Of a stretch of 33,548 nucleotides of DNA, positions 1 to 8,562 are shown in pieces. Position numbers and translations under genes: made by a program. Position 1 is the stretch's first letter, and the number at the start of each line of letters is the position of its first letter. Under the pieces are notes generated by a model. That model was not told the origin of the DNA, did not search any database, and worked only from the letters and a program-made list of their open reading frames with translations. Origin of the DNA: Spirochaetales bacterium (GTDB lineage: Bacteria > Spirochaetota > Spirochaetia > DSM-2461); NCBI GenBank assembly GCA_016936555.1, contig JAFGXR010000065.1, positions 1 to 33,548 of the forward strand, read 5' to 3'.

Positions 1-2123
1 GAAGAGGGCTCCGAGAAAGTTCTCTGGAATATCTGCTCCTCGTTGAGTAGAGTCTGAATCGATGAGAGAAGGTCGACTTTGACCGCCGCGTCGGGACCGT
101 AGAGACTGAGCTGGAAGTCGAAGCTTCTGGGCAGCGGCAGAGCCGCGGGATCCCAGGGCATCACGCTGTAATACCAGTCCCCTTCGGAAACAAAGGCTTT
201 TTGAAGCAGCACCATGGCCTCTTCTGTGTCATCGGAACTGCGCAGGTCGAGAAAGGTCTGATTGAAGCGGCCCGATAGGTTTGTAAAGCGCTCCAGGAGC
301 CTGTCTCCCAGGACCTCATCGATCTTCTCATTCATCTCCGGGAGAATTTCCTCCATATAGACCTCTGGATCGGAGATCTGGGAATTGCGGAAGAACAGGA
401 CGACCCGGTCCGATGTGGGAGTGGAAATAATCTCTTTGGGAATGAGGGGAAAAACCGTCAGCACGGCGGTAACAAGAATTCCGAATGCGGCCAGAAGAAA
501 TGCAGCGGCCCGGATTTTCCGGGCGAGAAGCCAGTCGAGGCTCCTCCCGTAAAGGGATATGAGCCCCTGGAAAAACTTTTTATCCCCCTTCTGAAGCGGG
601 GCGAGGATACGGGGCTGTTTCTGATGGCCCATAAAGACATAGAAAGCCATGACCGGAACGACCGTCAGAGAGACCAGAAGTGAACCGAGAAGCGCGAATA
701 CAACGGACCGCGCCTGATCCCCCAGAATGGCATTGGTCAGCGGAGCGGTAAAAGAGATGGGGAGAAAAACCAGGACCGATGTCAGGGTCGAAGCGATAAC
801 CGGCGAACGGACCTGGGCGACCGCACCGAGAACGATCTTTTTCCACTGGAGTATTCTTCCTTCCCCCTCCCCTGCTTCAAGACGGTGTCTGTGTATGTTC
901 TCCATAACGACAATGGTGGAGTCGACGATCATCCCCACGGCCAGAGCGAGTCCGCCCAGAGAAATCAGGTTGATCGTGCCTCCGAAAGCCCACATGAAAA
1001 GGAAACTGAAAATGATGGTCACAGGGAGGGATGTGGCGATGAGAACTGTGTTCTTCCATTCCCCCAGCACCAGAAAAACGACGAGGACAGCAAGTAATCC
1101 TCCGATAATAGCCGCCTGAATGACATTTTCGATGGATTTGCGGATGTATTTTGCCGGATCGAGATAGAGGGCTGTTTCCGTATCAGAGGGAATCAGCCCC
1201 TCGAGCCGGCCCTCTTCAATGATCTCTTCGATATCACTGGTAAGAGCGTTGACATTTCCTCCCTCTACGGGAGTGGCCGTAAGCTGAACGGCGGGAACGC
1301 CCTTGACGATAAAGACCCGGGAGGGAAGGGTGTAGCGGATATCCAGCTCGGCAATATCATCGAGACTGATAATCGAATCGCCGACCTCTTTGATCTCCAG
1401 TCTGGCGAGGTTTTCAAGGCTCCTTTCCGTTCTCTCCAGCCGGAGACTGTAGCGGCCCTCCGGTGTCCGGAGCGAGCCGAGAGGCTGGGGAAGAAAGCCG
1501 GTCTGAAGTGCCGCGTTCACATCGGTTATGGTAAGGCCGTAGGAAAGCATCTTCTCCTGCTGGAGAGTCATTTCAACGACAAGGCGTTTCGTATTGTAAA
1601 AACCGATTTCCTCAAGATCTCCCAGTTTGAGAAGACGGGGCTCGATATTGTTCTTCAGAATATTGTAGAGTTCGTCCGACGGCGTTGAAGCGGAGGTAAG
1701 CCCCATGACCAGGTATCCGGCATTCTCCCCTTCGAAGAACCGGACGGAATAGGAATCGCGGATTACATCGGGCAGAGTCGCGTTGATCGTCACCATCTGG
1801 CTTTCGACAGCCTGATGGGCGACTTCGCTTTCTATGTCCCAGTTGAATGTGAGATTGAAGCGGCTCGAATCTGTTGAATAGGTCGATTCCATCAGATCCA
1901 GATCGGCCAGAGACATGAGACTGCTCTCTATCCGCTCGGCATACTGCTCCTGAAAATCGACGGCAGAAATCCCGGGATGGCTGATATTCACCGAAACCTG
2001 GGGACGCCGGGTCTGGGGATACATCATAACCGGAAGGCGGAAAAGAACGAATACACCGGCTCCGATCAGCAGAAGAACAAGCAGAAAAAATCCCGTTGAT
2101 TTGTGAAAGAGGAATTCAAGCAT
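1..2123 (-). CDS. RND-family efflux permease (HAE1/AcrB-like), C-terminus outside window
   Basis: An inner-membrane proton-driven pump that, with its adaptor, would export drugs, lipids or other amphiphiles. The frame is open from an ATG at 2123 to the left edge, giving the first 707 residues of a family usually about 1000-1050 long. Residues 1-30 are the first membrane helix, followed by a typical RND opening (PVMMYPQT). A periplasmic porter region follows, then a cluster of membrane helices from about residue 330. The helix-4 motif reads GMIVDSTIVVMENI. Asp401 sits where AcrB has Asp407, but the second acidic residue (AcrB Asp408) is Ser402. The start codon shares one base with the stop codon of the adaptor upstream (TGATG), so translation is probably coupled. 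Substrate is unknown. Family is secure; subfamily is not. Confidence 0.93.
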   Translation of the reverse strand, partial: MLEFLFHKSTGFFLLVLLLIGAGVFVLFRLPVMMYPQTRRPQVSVNISHPGISAVDFQEQYAERIESSLMSLADLDLMESTYSTDSSRFNLTFNWDIESEVAHQAVESQMVTINATLPDVIRDSYSVRFFEGENAGYLVMGLTSASTPSDELYNILKNNIEPRLLKLGDLEEIGFYNTKRLVVEMTLQQEKMLSYGLTITDVNAALQTGFLPQPLGSLRTPEGRYSLRLERTERSLENLARLEIKEVGDSIISLDDIAELDIRYTLPSRVFIVKGVPAVQLTATPVEGGNVNALTSDIEEIIEEGRLEGLIPSDTETALYLDPAKYIRKSIENVIQAAIIGGLLAVLVVFLVLGEWKNTVLIATSLPVTIIFSFLFMWAFGGTINLISLGGLALAVGMIVDSTIVVMENIHRHRLEAGEGEGRILQWKKIVLGAVAQVRSPVIASTLTSVLVFLPISFTAPLTNAILGDQARSVVFALLGSLLVSLTVVPVMAFYVFMGHQKQPRILAPLQKGDKKFFQGLISLYGRSLDWLLARKIRAAAFLLAAFGILVTAVLTVFPLIPKEIISTPTSDRVVLFFRNSQISDPEVYMEEILPEMNEKIDEVLGDRLLERFTNLSGRFNQTFLDLRSSDDTEEAMVLLQKAFVSEGDWYYSVMPWDPAALPLPRSFDFQLSLYGPDAAVKVDLLSSIQTLLNEEQIFQRTFSEPS

Positions 2124-3034
2124 CAATTGCCCCCCTGAGCCGCATTCCCCGCCATAGTGGCCTGAATCAGTTCACGGATGGACATTCCCGGTTTTTCCTT
2201 CCCTGAAGGCGTCCGGACGTAACGGTCTCCTTCGGCCATTCCCTCGAGGATTTCGGTTTTCCCTTCAGAGCTCCCGCCGGCTTTTACGGTCTGCTTCCGG
2301 ACAAGCCCCTCGTCATCTATAACCCAGAGAAAAGTAGAGCCATCTTCCTGCTGGACAGCCATTTCCTCGACGGTAATCCCCGAAGCCTGTTCTACGGGCA
2401 GATCGACGAAAAGCACCGTCCCGAGATAGAGATCGCGGTTTCGGGGGAAGGTGATTGTCAGAGTAAAGAGCCCCGTATTGTAGTCCGGTTCCGTGGAGAG
2501 GGACTGGATGGTTCCCGGAAAAACAAGTCCCTCAGGAGTTTTTCCCCGGACCGCCAGGGACCCCAGTTTCCGGACCGCCGGGGCATCGCGATCGCTCAGG
2601 CTTACGTTCAGGAGGTAATTGCGGTCATCGAGAACCGTAACGGCCTCGGTTCCCGATTTCACAGACTGATTCTCATAGACCTGTATACCGGAAACAATGC
2701 CGGAGATCCTCGATTCCAGGATAACAGGACGGTATGTTTCGCCGACCACATCGCGGCTGATCCGGAGCAGCGGTGATCCTACCGAAACCCTGTCCCCCTG
2801 TCTGACCAGAAGCGCGTCGACAGAACCCTCTACATTAATGCTGTGAGTGATTTTCCTGTACGGCGTCAACCGGCCGCCCACGGTTATAAACCGGTCCGCT
2901 CCGGCGGCACCGGCAGTCGCGATGATGCCGTTGGAATTGTTCCGCCCCTGGCCGCCGAACTGAGCTGTCAAAGGTGAATGGACAATGAGAAAAAAGACTA
3001 TAAACAGGAAGCTACCGGAAATTGTTCTGCGCAT
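2123..3034 (-). CDS. RND periplasmic adaptor (membrane fusion protein), hairpin-less type
   Basis: Links the RND pump encoded immediately downstream to the outer membrane. About 303 residues, with an N-terminal hydrophobic signal (FLFIVFFLIVHSPLTAQ). Two half-lipoyl (barrel-sandwich) motifs are visible: one around GSVDALLVRQGDRVSVGSPL and one around SGIVSGIQVYENQSVKSGT. Only about 20 residues separate them, so the long alpha-hairpin that normally docks on a TolC channel is absent. Beta-barrel and membrane-proximal regions follow, containing GTVLFVDLPV and VKAGGSSEGKTEILEGM. The ATG at 3034 was chosen because GGAG lies six bases before it; an in-frame ATG at 3055 would add seven residues but has no ribosome site. 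Borrelia BesA is a known adaptor without a hairpin, so this form fits a spirochaete. Confidence 0.88.
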   Translation of the reverse strand: MRRTISGSFLFIVFFLIVHSPLTAQFGGQGRNNSNGIIATAGAAGADRFITVGGRLTPYRKITHSINVEGSVDALLVRQGDRVSVGSPLLRISRDVVGETYRPVILESRISGIVSGIQVYENQSVKSGTEAVTVLDDRNYLLNVSLSDRDAPAVRKLGSLAVRGKTPEGLVFPGTIQSLSTEPDYNTGLFTLTITFPRNRDLYLGTVLFVDLPVEQASGITVEEMAVQQEDGSTFLWVIDDEGLVRKQTVKAGGSSEGKTEILEGMAEGDRYVRTPSGKEKPGMSIRELIQATMAGNAAQGGN

Positions 3035-3230
3035 AAGATTCTCCAGGGGTTGCATTTGAGCCCGCGTTCCCGGCTGTACCGGCGAAGGGCAGAAAAGGCA
3101 CCCCTATTCACCCTGTCAGGCTCCGGTACGACTCGTTGACGAGCAGCAGATGCGGTCTGCGACCAGCAATATAATGTCAATGATTATACACAGTAATAAG
3201 AATCTCTTGCTACTCTGAAAAAAAAGAAAT
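3035..3230 (-). promoter_or_regulatory. Intergenic leader before the RND operon, with a possible -10 box
   Basis: About 200 bp lie between the second ABC permease and the RND adaptor. Read on the minus strand, a perfect TATAAT occurs at 3188-3183, but no convincing -35 lies 16-18 bases upstream. If used, it would give a leader of about 140 bases. A run of eight T follows the permease stop codon, but I see no strong hairpin in front of it. The RND pair may have its own promoter or be read through from the ABC operon. Confidence 0.3.
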
Positions 3231-4457
3231 CTATTCGTACCGCAGGGCTTCATGGGGAATCAGCGCCGCCGCCCGGGCCGCCGGATAAAAGCCCGACAAC
3301 AGACCGGTCAGCAGGGAGAGGAGAACGGAGAAGGTCGCCGTAGCGGGATTGATGATAACCGGCCATTTGGCAAAATAACCAATCAGGTACGAAGCGGCGA
3401 AAGACAGCCCGAGCCCCAGAAGCCCCCCTCCTCCGCAGAGAATCAGCGTCTCGATGAGAAACTGGGAGCGGATATGCCACTCCTTGGCCCCGATCGCCTT
3501 GCGCAGACCGATCTCCTTCGTTCTCTCCTTAACCGAAACGAGCATGATATTCATAATCCCGATAGCCGCTACGAGCAGGGCAATCCCCGCCAGAACGGCA
3601 ACGCCGATGGTTACGGTCCCCACAACCGTATTAATCATATCGAGCTGTTCTTTCATTCCGAAAATCATGAATTTATTTATACTGTCATCCCACTTTCCGT
3701 GGTTCCTGGCCAGAATGCTCAGGATTTCTTTTTTAGCCCGGGGAATTTCTTCAATGGAATTGGCGCGGCAGAGAACCGTATAGAAATCTCCCTCTTGGGC
3801 GAAAAGCCTGTCGAAAAGGGAAATCGGTACGACAATGGCGTTATTAAAACCGTCATCGGGGTTGGAAATGGAAATGGTGTCGGCTTTTTCCTTTTTTTTG
3901 AGCACACCGATTATTTTTACAGGTGTACCGAATATAGACATATATTCGCCGACAGGGTCGCTGTCCGGGAAGAACTCTTCCTTAATGATTTGTCCGATTA
4001 TGGCGACCTTGCTCTGACCTGTCACCTCTTCATCCATTATGATCCGGCCCGACTCCAGTTCGAACTCCACAAAATCGATATAATTGCTGTTAGTTCCTGT
4101 TACAGAGAGCCGCTTCTCAACTTCACCGACTTTGATAATGGAACTCATATTGGTAATGGGAGCAATGCTTCGGATGTGTTTTCCCAGCGCCTCAAGATCC
4201 TTTAAGTCGCGGTTTGTCATACCTTCGATTTCAAAGGCACGGTTATAGCTCCATTCCTGCCAGTTCGGCATAACCTGAAGCGTAGTCGGCGACAAGCCCT
4301 CGAATTCTTTCAATATTATGGATTTTCCACCCTCTCCCGCCGCCAGTACGGTAATGACCGAAGCGATGCCGATAACGATACCCAGCAGAGTGAGGAGAGT
4401 CCGTGATTTATTGGCGGTTATGGCGAAAATTGCCTCGGCGAAAAGGGTCTTGAACAT
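3231..4457 (-). CDS. MacB/FtsX-type ABC transporter permease (second of pair)
   Basis: An inner-membrane subunit of a MacB-like ABC exporter, a class that uses ATP to drive mechanical work in the periplasm rather than simple pumping. About 408 residues. Helix 1 is near residues 20-42 (LLTLLGIVIGIASVITVLAA), followed by a large periplasmic MacB_PCD region of about 220 residues, then three C-terminal helices. The conserved FtsX stretch IGIMNIMLVSVKERTKEIG is present. The ATG at 4457 is preferred to an in-frame TTG at 4493: it has GAAGGA upstream and gives the usual short cytoplasmic start. It follows the stop of the sister permease by ten bases. It carries no ATPase domain, so it must rely on the ATPase gene two genes upstream, probably as a heterodimer with the sister permease. 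Confidence 0.93.
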   Translation of the reverse strand: MFKTLFAEAIFAITANKSRTLLTLLGIVIGIASVITVLAAGEGGKSIILKEFEGLSPTTLQVMPNWQEWSYNRAFEIEGMTNRDLKDLEALGKHIRSIAPITNMSSIIKVGEVEKRLSVTGTNSNYIDFVEFELESGRIIMDEEVTGQSKVAIIGQIIKEEFFPDSDPVGEYMSIFGTPVKIIGVLKKKEKADTISISNPDDGFNNAIVVPISLFDRLFAQEGDFYTVLCRANSIEEIPRAKKEILSILARNHGKWDDSINKFMIFGMKEQLDMINTVVGTVTIGVAVLAGIALLVAAIGIMNIMLVSVKERTKEIGLRKAIGAKEWHIRSQFLIETLILCGGGGLLGLGLSFAASYLIGYFAKWPVIINPATATFSVLLSLLTGLLSGFYPAARAAALIPHEALRYE

Positions 4458-4467
4458 GGTGAATCCT

Positions 4468-5682
4468 TCAAACCTCCGACCTGAGAGCCTCAATGGGCAT
4501 GAGCTTTGAAGCTTTATAGGAGGGGTATATACCGAAAATCAATCCGATCGAAGTGGAGATGAAGAGGGCGCCCAGAACGATGGACAGGCTGATCATGAAT
4601 TTCCATTTCAGAATGGCGCAGGCAATAGCCGCCAGGGACGCACCGAAAATAATTCCCGTTCCGCCGCCCAGAAGACAGAGAGAGATCGATTCGATGACGA
4701 ACTGAACCAGGATGTCCCGCGATGTCGCCCCGATGGCCATGCGGATACCGATTTCCCGGGTCCTTTCCGTAACGGCGACCAGCATTATGTTCATAATGCC
4801 CAGACCTCCGACCACAATGGAAATAATGGCGATGACCAGAACCAGAACGGTTATAATATTGAGGATTTTATCCACCATTCCCACATAGGTATCGAGCCGC
4901 TCTATCTGAAATCGCTCTTCTCCGCGGAGCTTTCCGTATTTGCTGTTCAGGTAATGGGTAATTCTCTCCTGCGCCAGGTCGACGTTTTCCAGAATATCGA
5001 ACTTCATAATCAGAAACCAGTATCTGATATCACGGCCTCCCCAGATTCTTGTTGCGACATAGTCCTGGGAGACGAAGATAGTGTTGTTGTCCGAACCGTC
5101 GCTGATAAAGCCCTGGCCCATCCGCTCGGTAATGCCGATTACCTTGAAGTTCCGGTCATTGATTGTAATCATTTTCCCCAGAGGATCTTCATCCTCGAAA
5201 AGCGTGGCGGCGATGTCGGGCCTGAGAATGCAGACGGCCCGCTTGTTAATCAGATCGTCATCCATAAAAAGCCGTCCCTGTTCCATATGTACGGAAAACA
5301 TATCGAAATGGGCCGGCTCGACCCCCATGACAGTGGTCTTTGTCGTGTTTCCCTGATAGGAAACCGTGTAATTCGCGTCGAAAATAGACTCTATGCTGAT
5401 CATTCCCGGTAGAGCTGATTCAAAATACTTTTTATCCCTCCCGGACATATAAATCCGCGATTCATTGGACGCATAGGCGCGCCAGTTGGTCTGTACCCAG
5501 AGGAGCGTTGAACCGTAGCGTCCCATTTCCGAGTTCACCGAATCGCGGAAGGCCAGACCGACCACGGAGATGGCAATGAGACAGCCCACACCGAAATTGA
5601 TGCCGAGCATAGTGAGAAAACTTCTGACTTTATTGCCCCTGATGACATCGAGGGACTGGCGAAGGCCTTCTGTAATATTCAC
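4468..5682 (-). CDS. MacB/FtsX-type ABC transporter permease (first of pair)
   Basis: Sister subunit of the permease that follows it, 404 residues with the same architecture: helix 1 near residues 22-45, a long MacB_PCD periplasmic domain, then the FtsX block GLGIMNIMLVAVTERTREIG and three C-terminal helices. The start codon is GTG at 5682. An ATG two bases upstream in another frame runs straight into a stop, so GTG is the only sensible start; AGGG of the sequence AGGGCGGCAAT lies before it. It begins nine bases after the ATPase stop, and its own stop lies ten bases before the next permease. The two permeases share motifs but are clearly diverged, which argues for a heterodimer from an old duplication. 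Confidence 0.93.
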   Translation of the reverse strand: MNITEGLRQSLDVIRGNKVRSFLTMLGINFGVGCLIAISVVGLAFRDSVNSEMGRYGSTLLWVQTNWRAYASNESRIYMSGRDKKYFESALPGMISIESIFDANYTVSYQGNTTKTTVMGVEPAHFDMFSVHMEQGRLFMDDDLINKRAVCILRPDIAATLFEDEDPLGKMITINDRNFKVIGITERMGQGFISDGSDNNTIFVSQDYVATRIWGGRDIRYWFLIMKFDILENVDLAQERITHYLNSKYGKLRGEERFQIERLDTYVGMVDKILNIITVLVLVIAIISIVVGGLGIMNIMLVAVTERTREIGIRMAIGATSRDILVQFVIESISLCLLGGGTGIIFGASLAAIACAILKWKFMISLSIVLGALFISTSIGLIFGIYPSYKASKLMPIEALRSEV

Positions 5683-5691
5683 ATTGCCGCC

Positions 5692-6453
5692 CTACTCGTG
5701 CTTGGAAATGGCATCGGAAAGATTGTCGTGGTCCAGGTCCGCCACGGCGAGAAATTCCGCCTCGGCATCGCGGGATTTCTTCACCCTTTCATCGCCGATG
5801 ATCTTTCCGTCTTTCAGATGGATGATCCGCTGGGCATGAAGGGCGATATCCATCTCATGGGTCACCATGACAATAGTCGCCCCCTCGCGGTGCAGCTTCT
5901 GGAAAAGGGCCATAATGGCGAGCCCTGTCCGCGAATCGAGATTTCCTGTCGGCTCATCGGCGAAAATGATGCTGGGATCATTAACCAGAGCCCGGGCTAT
6001 GGCGACCCTCTGCCTCTGGCCCCCCGACATTTCGTTGGGTTTGTGCTTCGCCCTGTCGGACAGTTCCACTTTTTCAAGTGCCAGAGCGGTCTTTTTCTTG
6101 CGTTCCTTATCATTGTTCCCCGCGTAGATAAGCGGCAGTTCCACATTGCGGTGGGCGGTCATTCGCGGAAGCAGGTTGAAAGTCTGAAAGACGAAACCGA
6201 CCTTCCTGTTCCGGATGTCCGCCAGTTCCCGGCTCGTCAGCGAGGAGACATCGCTTCCATCCAGGGTATAGGACCCCTCACTGGGCCGGTCCAGACAGCC
6301 TATGATATTCATCAGAGTCGATTTTCCAGACCCGCTGGCGCCCATGATACAGACAAACTCGTGCTCTTCGATTTCCAGATCGACTCCGTCGAGGGCTTTC
6401 ACCTCGATTTCTCCCATCTGGTAGATTTTGCGGATACCCTTAAGACTGATCAT
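5692..6453 (-). CDS. ABC transporter ATP-binding protein (MacB/LolD type)
   Basis: The motor subunit for the two permeases downstream. 253 residues from the ATG at 6453. Visible motifs are Walker [10 protein letters not shown] (Lys44), Q-loop Gln90, signature MSGGQRQR (142 onward), Walker [10 protein letters not shown] (Asp166, Glu167) and switch His199 in VTHE. All residues needed for ATP hydrolysis are present. The subfamily is shown by the start [14 protein letters not shown] and by [15 protein letters not shown]. An in-frame upstream start at 6513 would add 20 residues that do not fit the family. The chosen ATG overlaps the last 14 bases of the adaptor gene, suggesting coupled translation. 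The C-terminal tail past residue 225 is acidic and longer than in LolD. Confidence 0.95.
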   Translation of the reverse strand: MISLKGIRKIYQMGEIEVKALDGVDLEIEEHEFVCIMGASGSGKSTLMNIIGCLDRPSEGSYTLDGSDVSSLTSRELADIRNRKVGFVFQTFNLLPRMTAHRNVELPLIYAGNNDKERKKKTALALEKVELSDRAKHKPNEMSGGQRQRVAIARALVNDPSIIFADEPTGNLDSRTGLAIMALFQKLHREGATIVMVTHEMDIALHAQRIIHLKDGKIIGDERVKKSRDAEAEFLAVADLDHDNLSDAISKHE

Positions 6454-7708
6454 TATCCCCGGACCTTTCCACTTCGTCGCCTTCGACAATACCCGTTCTA
6501 TCGGAATTGACAATAAAATCGCCTTCGGAGAGACCGCTTGTCACTTCAACCGTCTCAATTCCCAGTATTCCCGTTTCAATTTCCTGTTTCTTGACAAGAA
6601 AGCGGTCATCATCATACTGATCCTGATCAAGCAGATAGACATATTTACCATCATCTTCAATAAAATAGGATTCGACCGGTATGGCGGGCCGGCCGGCTCT
6701 GTTTTCCACGGTTATGAATATGGAACAGCTGGCGCCGATTCTGGCGACATTATCGGGATTCTCCGGAATATCCACCTCGATGAAACAAACCCGGGAATCC
6801 CCCACATGCTGTATAACCGGCGCGATATAGGAGACGGTCCCCTTCAACTCCGTTCCGATAAAGGAATCCGATTCGATTTTTACGTCCTGGCCGACCGAAA
6901 GGTAAGAGAGATCCACTTCGTCGATGTTGGCGGCCACTTTCAGCGATCCGGAATTGTGAACCGCGGCGATCAGTGTGCCGGGAGATACGGCATCCCCTTC
7001 CTTCACGGGAAGAGACGTTACAATTCCATCGATCGATGTGCGGAAAAGATAATCCTCCATATCCGCTTCGTGGGATTTCAGATTGAGCAGAGCCTGCTTC
7101 ACTTCGGTAGATTCTTCTACAATCTGATCATCGGTCCTGGGATCGGGGGTTCCCTCTTCGGGATCCCTTCCTTCCCGGAAGCGGAGCTGCTGCATCGCCG
7201 ATGTGAGATTATCGTAAGCGATGTGAAAAGCGTCCCGTTTAGCCTGTAACTCCACCTCGCTGGCGAACTCTTTCTTCCTGAGATCTTCCGAGCGGAGGTA
7301 ATCTCTTTCAGCCTGCTCATAGGCTGTTGAAGCCTGCATATAGGCGGACCTCCTCGCAAGAAGTTCTTTGCGAACCATGATTCTGGTAGACTCGAGTGTT
7401 GAAATCAGATTTTCCCGTCTCAACTCCATATCCGACGTGTCGAGACTGACAATAAGATCACCGGCCAGAACAAACTCACCCTCTTCATGATGGATGGTTC
7501 TGATTTTTCCGGTAACCGTGCAGATCATGCGATTGCTGTCGCGGGAACGGATTTCACCGTTTGAAGATACTTCTCTGCGGAAATCCTCAAGACCCACGGA
7601 ATAAACATCCACTTTCTTCAATCTGGTCCGGTTCCGGCCTGCAACGCCGGCGATAACGGAGAGAATGATAACGGCGATTATGACGATATAGACTATTTTC
7701 TTTTTCAT
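6440..7708 (-). CDS. MacA-like periplasmic adaptor (HlyD/membrane fusion protein)
   Basis: An inner-membrane-anchored adaptor that would connect the ABC permeases to an outer-membrane channel. 422 residues. One N-terminal helix (about 4-24) is followed by a beta-rich region with the first half-lipoyl motif ([21 protein letters not shown]). A long charged alpha-helical hairpin (about 90-215) comes next, then the second half-lipoyl ([20 protein letters not shown]), then beta-barrel and membrane-proximal parts. The hairpin contains a proline- and acid-rich insert near [10 protein letters not shown]. Unlike the RND adaptor downstream, this one keeps its hairpin and could reach a TolC-type partner; none is encoded in the window. 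Ribosome site is weak (ACGGA). Confidence 0.92.
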   Translation of the reverse strand: MKKKIVYIVIIAVIILSVIAGVAGRNRTRLKKVDVYSVGLEDFRREVSSNGEIRSRDSNRMICTVTGKIRTIHHEEGEFVLAGDLIVSLDTSDMELRRENLISTLESTRIMVRKELLARRSAYMQASTAYEQAERDYLRSEDLRKKEFASEVELQAKRDAFHIAYDNLTSAMQQLRFREGRDPEEGTPDPRTDDQIVEESTEVKQALLNLKSHEADMEDYLFRTSIDGIVTSLPVKEGDAVSPGTLIAAVHNSGSLKVAANIDEVDLSYLSVGQDVKIESDSFIGTELKGTVSYIAPVIQHVGDSRVCFIEVDIPENPDNVARIGASCSIFITVENRAGRPAIPVESYFIEDDGKYVYLLDQDQYDDDRFLVKKQEIETGILGIETVEVTSGLSEGDFIVNSDRTGIVEGDEVERSGDNDQS

Positions 7709-7730
7709 TTCATGTCCGTTCAGTTTTCAA

Positions 7731-8495
7731 TCAACCGATCAGAGTAAAGGCGAGAGCCATGACGATTGAAATAAGCGCCAGTATAATCGTGGCGGCAAGT
7801 GCTTTTTTCTTTTCCAGAACCATAGCGCTCCGGATCCCGGCGTAGATGAATAGAAAATAGACCCAGTTGAAAATGTCTGTCAGGAAATCGACAAGAGTGA
7901 AAATCTGCCTGTTCATCGTTGAGGCATCAAAAAAAGCAGCCAGGCTGACCGGCGATTGAAGTGCCGTCTGAAGATCAGCGGCTGTGTTTACCCGGGCCAG
8001 AGCTCTCTGCCAGTCGCCGCTCACCGTAATTCCCATTTTGACGATGGCCTGCGCCACGCTGACGATGGAAGCGAAGAGAATGACTTTCAGAACCAGGGAA
8101 TACCTGACCGATTCTCTCTTGAAACCGCCGGCAATCAGTTTGAGAAGGAGCGCCGTCACCAGAGTGATGACGATATAGCTGATCAGCCCCCCGCCCAGGC
8201 TTGAGGCGATGGTGATGTTGCGCATCATGGGCGAGTTCATCTGCTCCAGTATGGCTTCCTTCTGCGCATCGCTCGGTTCAGCCGTTCTCTCGGCAATGGC
8301 TGCCATTTGAATACGGGCTACGGCATTTCCGTAAGCCTCGCTGGTCTGGAGGGGAATCATCATGGTGAGATAGAGGAGAAACAGAAGGATAATGACAAGA
8401 AAGGGAAGAAAGAGCTTCGTGTCGTCTCCCAGTTTTTTATATCCTTCAAAGGGATTGGCGATAATTTCCTTCCAGAGAATGAAAGTGTTTTTCAT
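7731..8495 (-). CDS. Yip1-family integral membrane protein
   Basis: A membrane protein of 254 residues matching the bacterial Yip1 pattern: a short cytoplasmic start (ILWKEIIANPFEGYKKL), a helix at about 28-47, a periplasmic stretch of about 50 residues, then four helices ending in an AATIILALISIVMALAF segment. Bacterial Yip1 proteins have no agreed function and often sit next to transporter genes. Here it is the first gene of the ABC exporter operon, with 22 bases before the adaptor gene, so it may help assemble or regulate the exporter. The start is well supported: AAGGAG lies seven bases before the ATG. No catalytic motif is visible. Confidence 0.85.
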   Translation of the reverse strand: MKNTFILWKEIIANPFEGYKKLGDDTKLFLPFLVIILLFLLYLTMMIPLQTSEAYGNAVARIQMAAIAERTAEPSDAQKEAILEQMNSPMMRNITIASSLGGGLISYIVITLVTALLLKLIAGGFKRESVRYSLVLKVILFASIVSVAQAIVKMGITVSGDWQRALARVNTAADLQTALQSPVSLAAFFDASTMNRQIFTLVDFLTDIFNWVYFLFIYAGIRSAMVLEKKKALAATIILALISIVMALAFTLIG

Positions 8496-8527
8496 AAAAA
8501 AACTCCTTTTATAAAACCATTAAACTA

Positions 8528-8555
8528 ATAGTACTATAAAAGCGGATCGAATCAA
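8528..8555 (-). promoter_or_regulatory. Candidate promoter for the Yip1/ABC exporter operon
   Basis: On the minus strand, TTGATT (8555-8550) and TACTAT (8533-8528) are separated by 16 bases, in an AT-rich gap upstream of the Yip1 start. Each box has four matches to the sigma-70 consensus. The expected transcription start is about 25 bases before the AAGGAG ribosome site. Confidence 0.45.
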
Positions 8556-8562
8556 TAGATTT

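Noticed and set aside
3252..4205. Long plus-strand open frame of 317 codons opposite a permease gene
   Set aside because: It is the antisense of a clear FtsX-type permease, is rich in Arg, Asn and Asp with no domain, and has no ribosome site.
5698..7249. Long plus-strand frames of about 270 codons (5698-6510 and 6428-7249)
   Set aside because: Both lie opposite the ABC ATPase and adaptor genes, whose motifs are unambiguous; they are codon-bias shadows.
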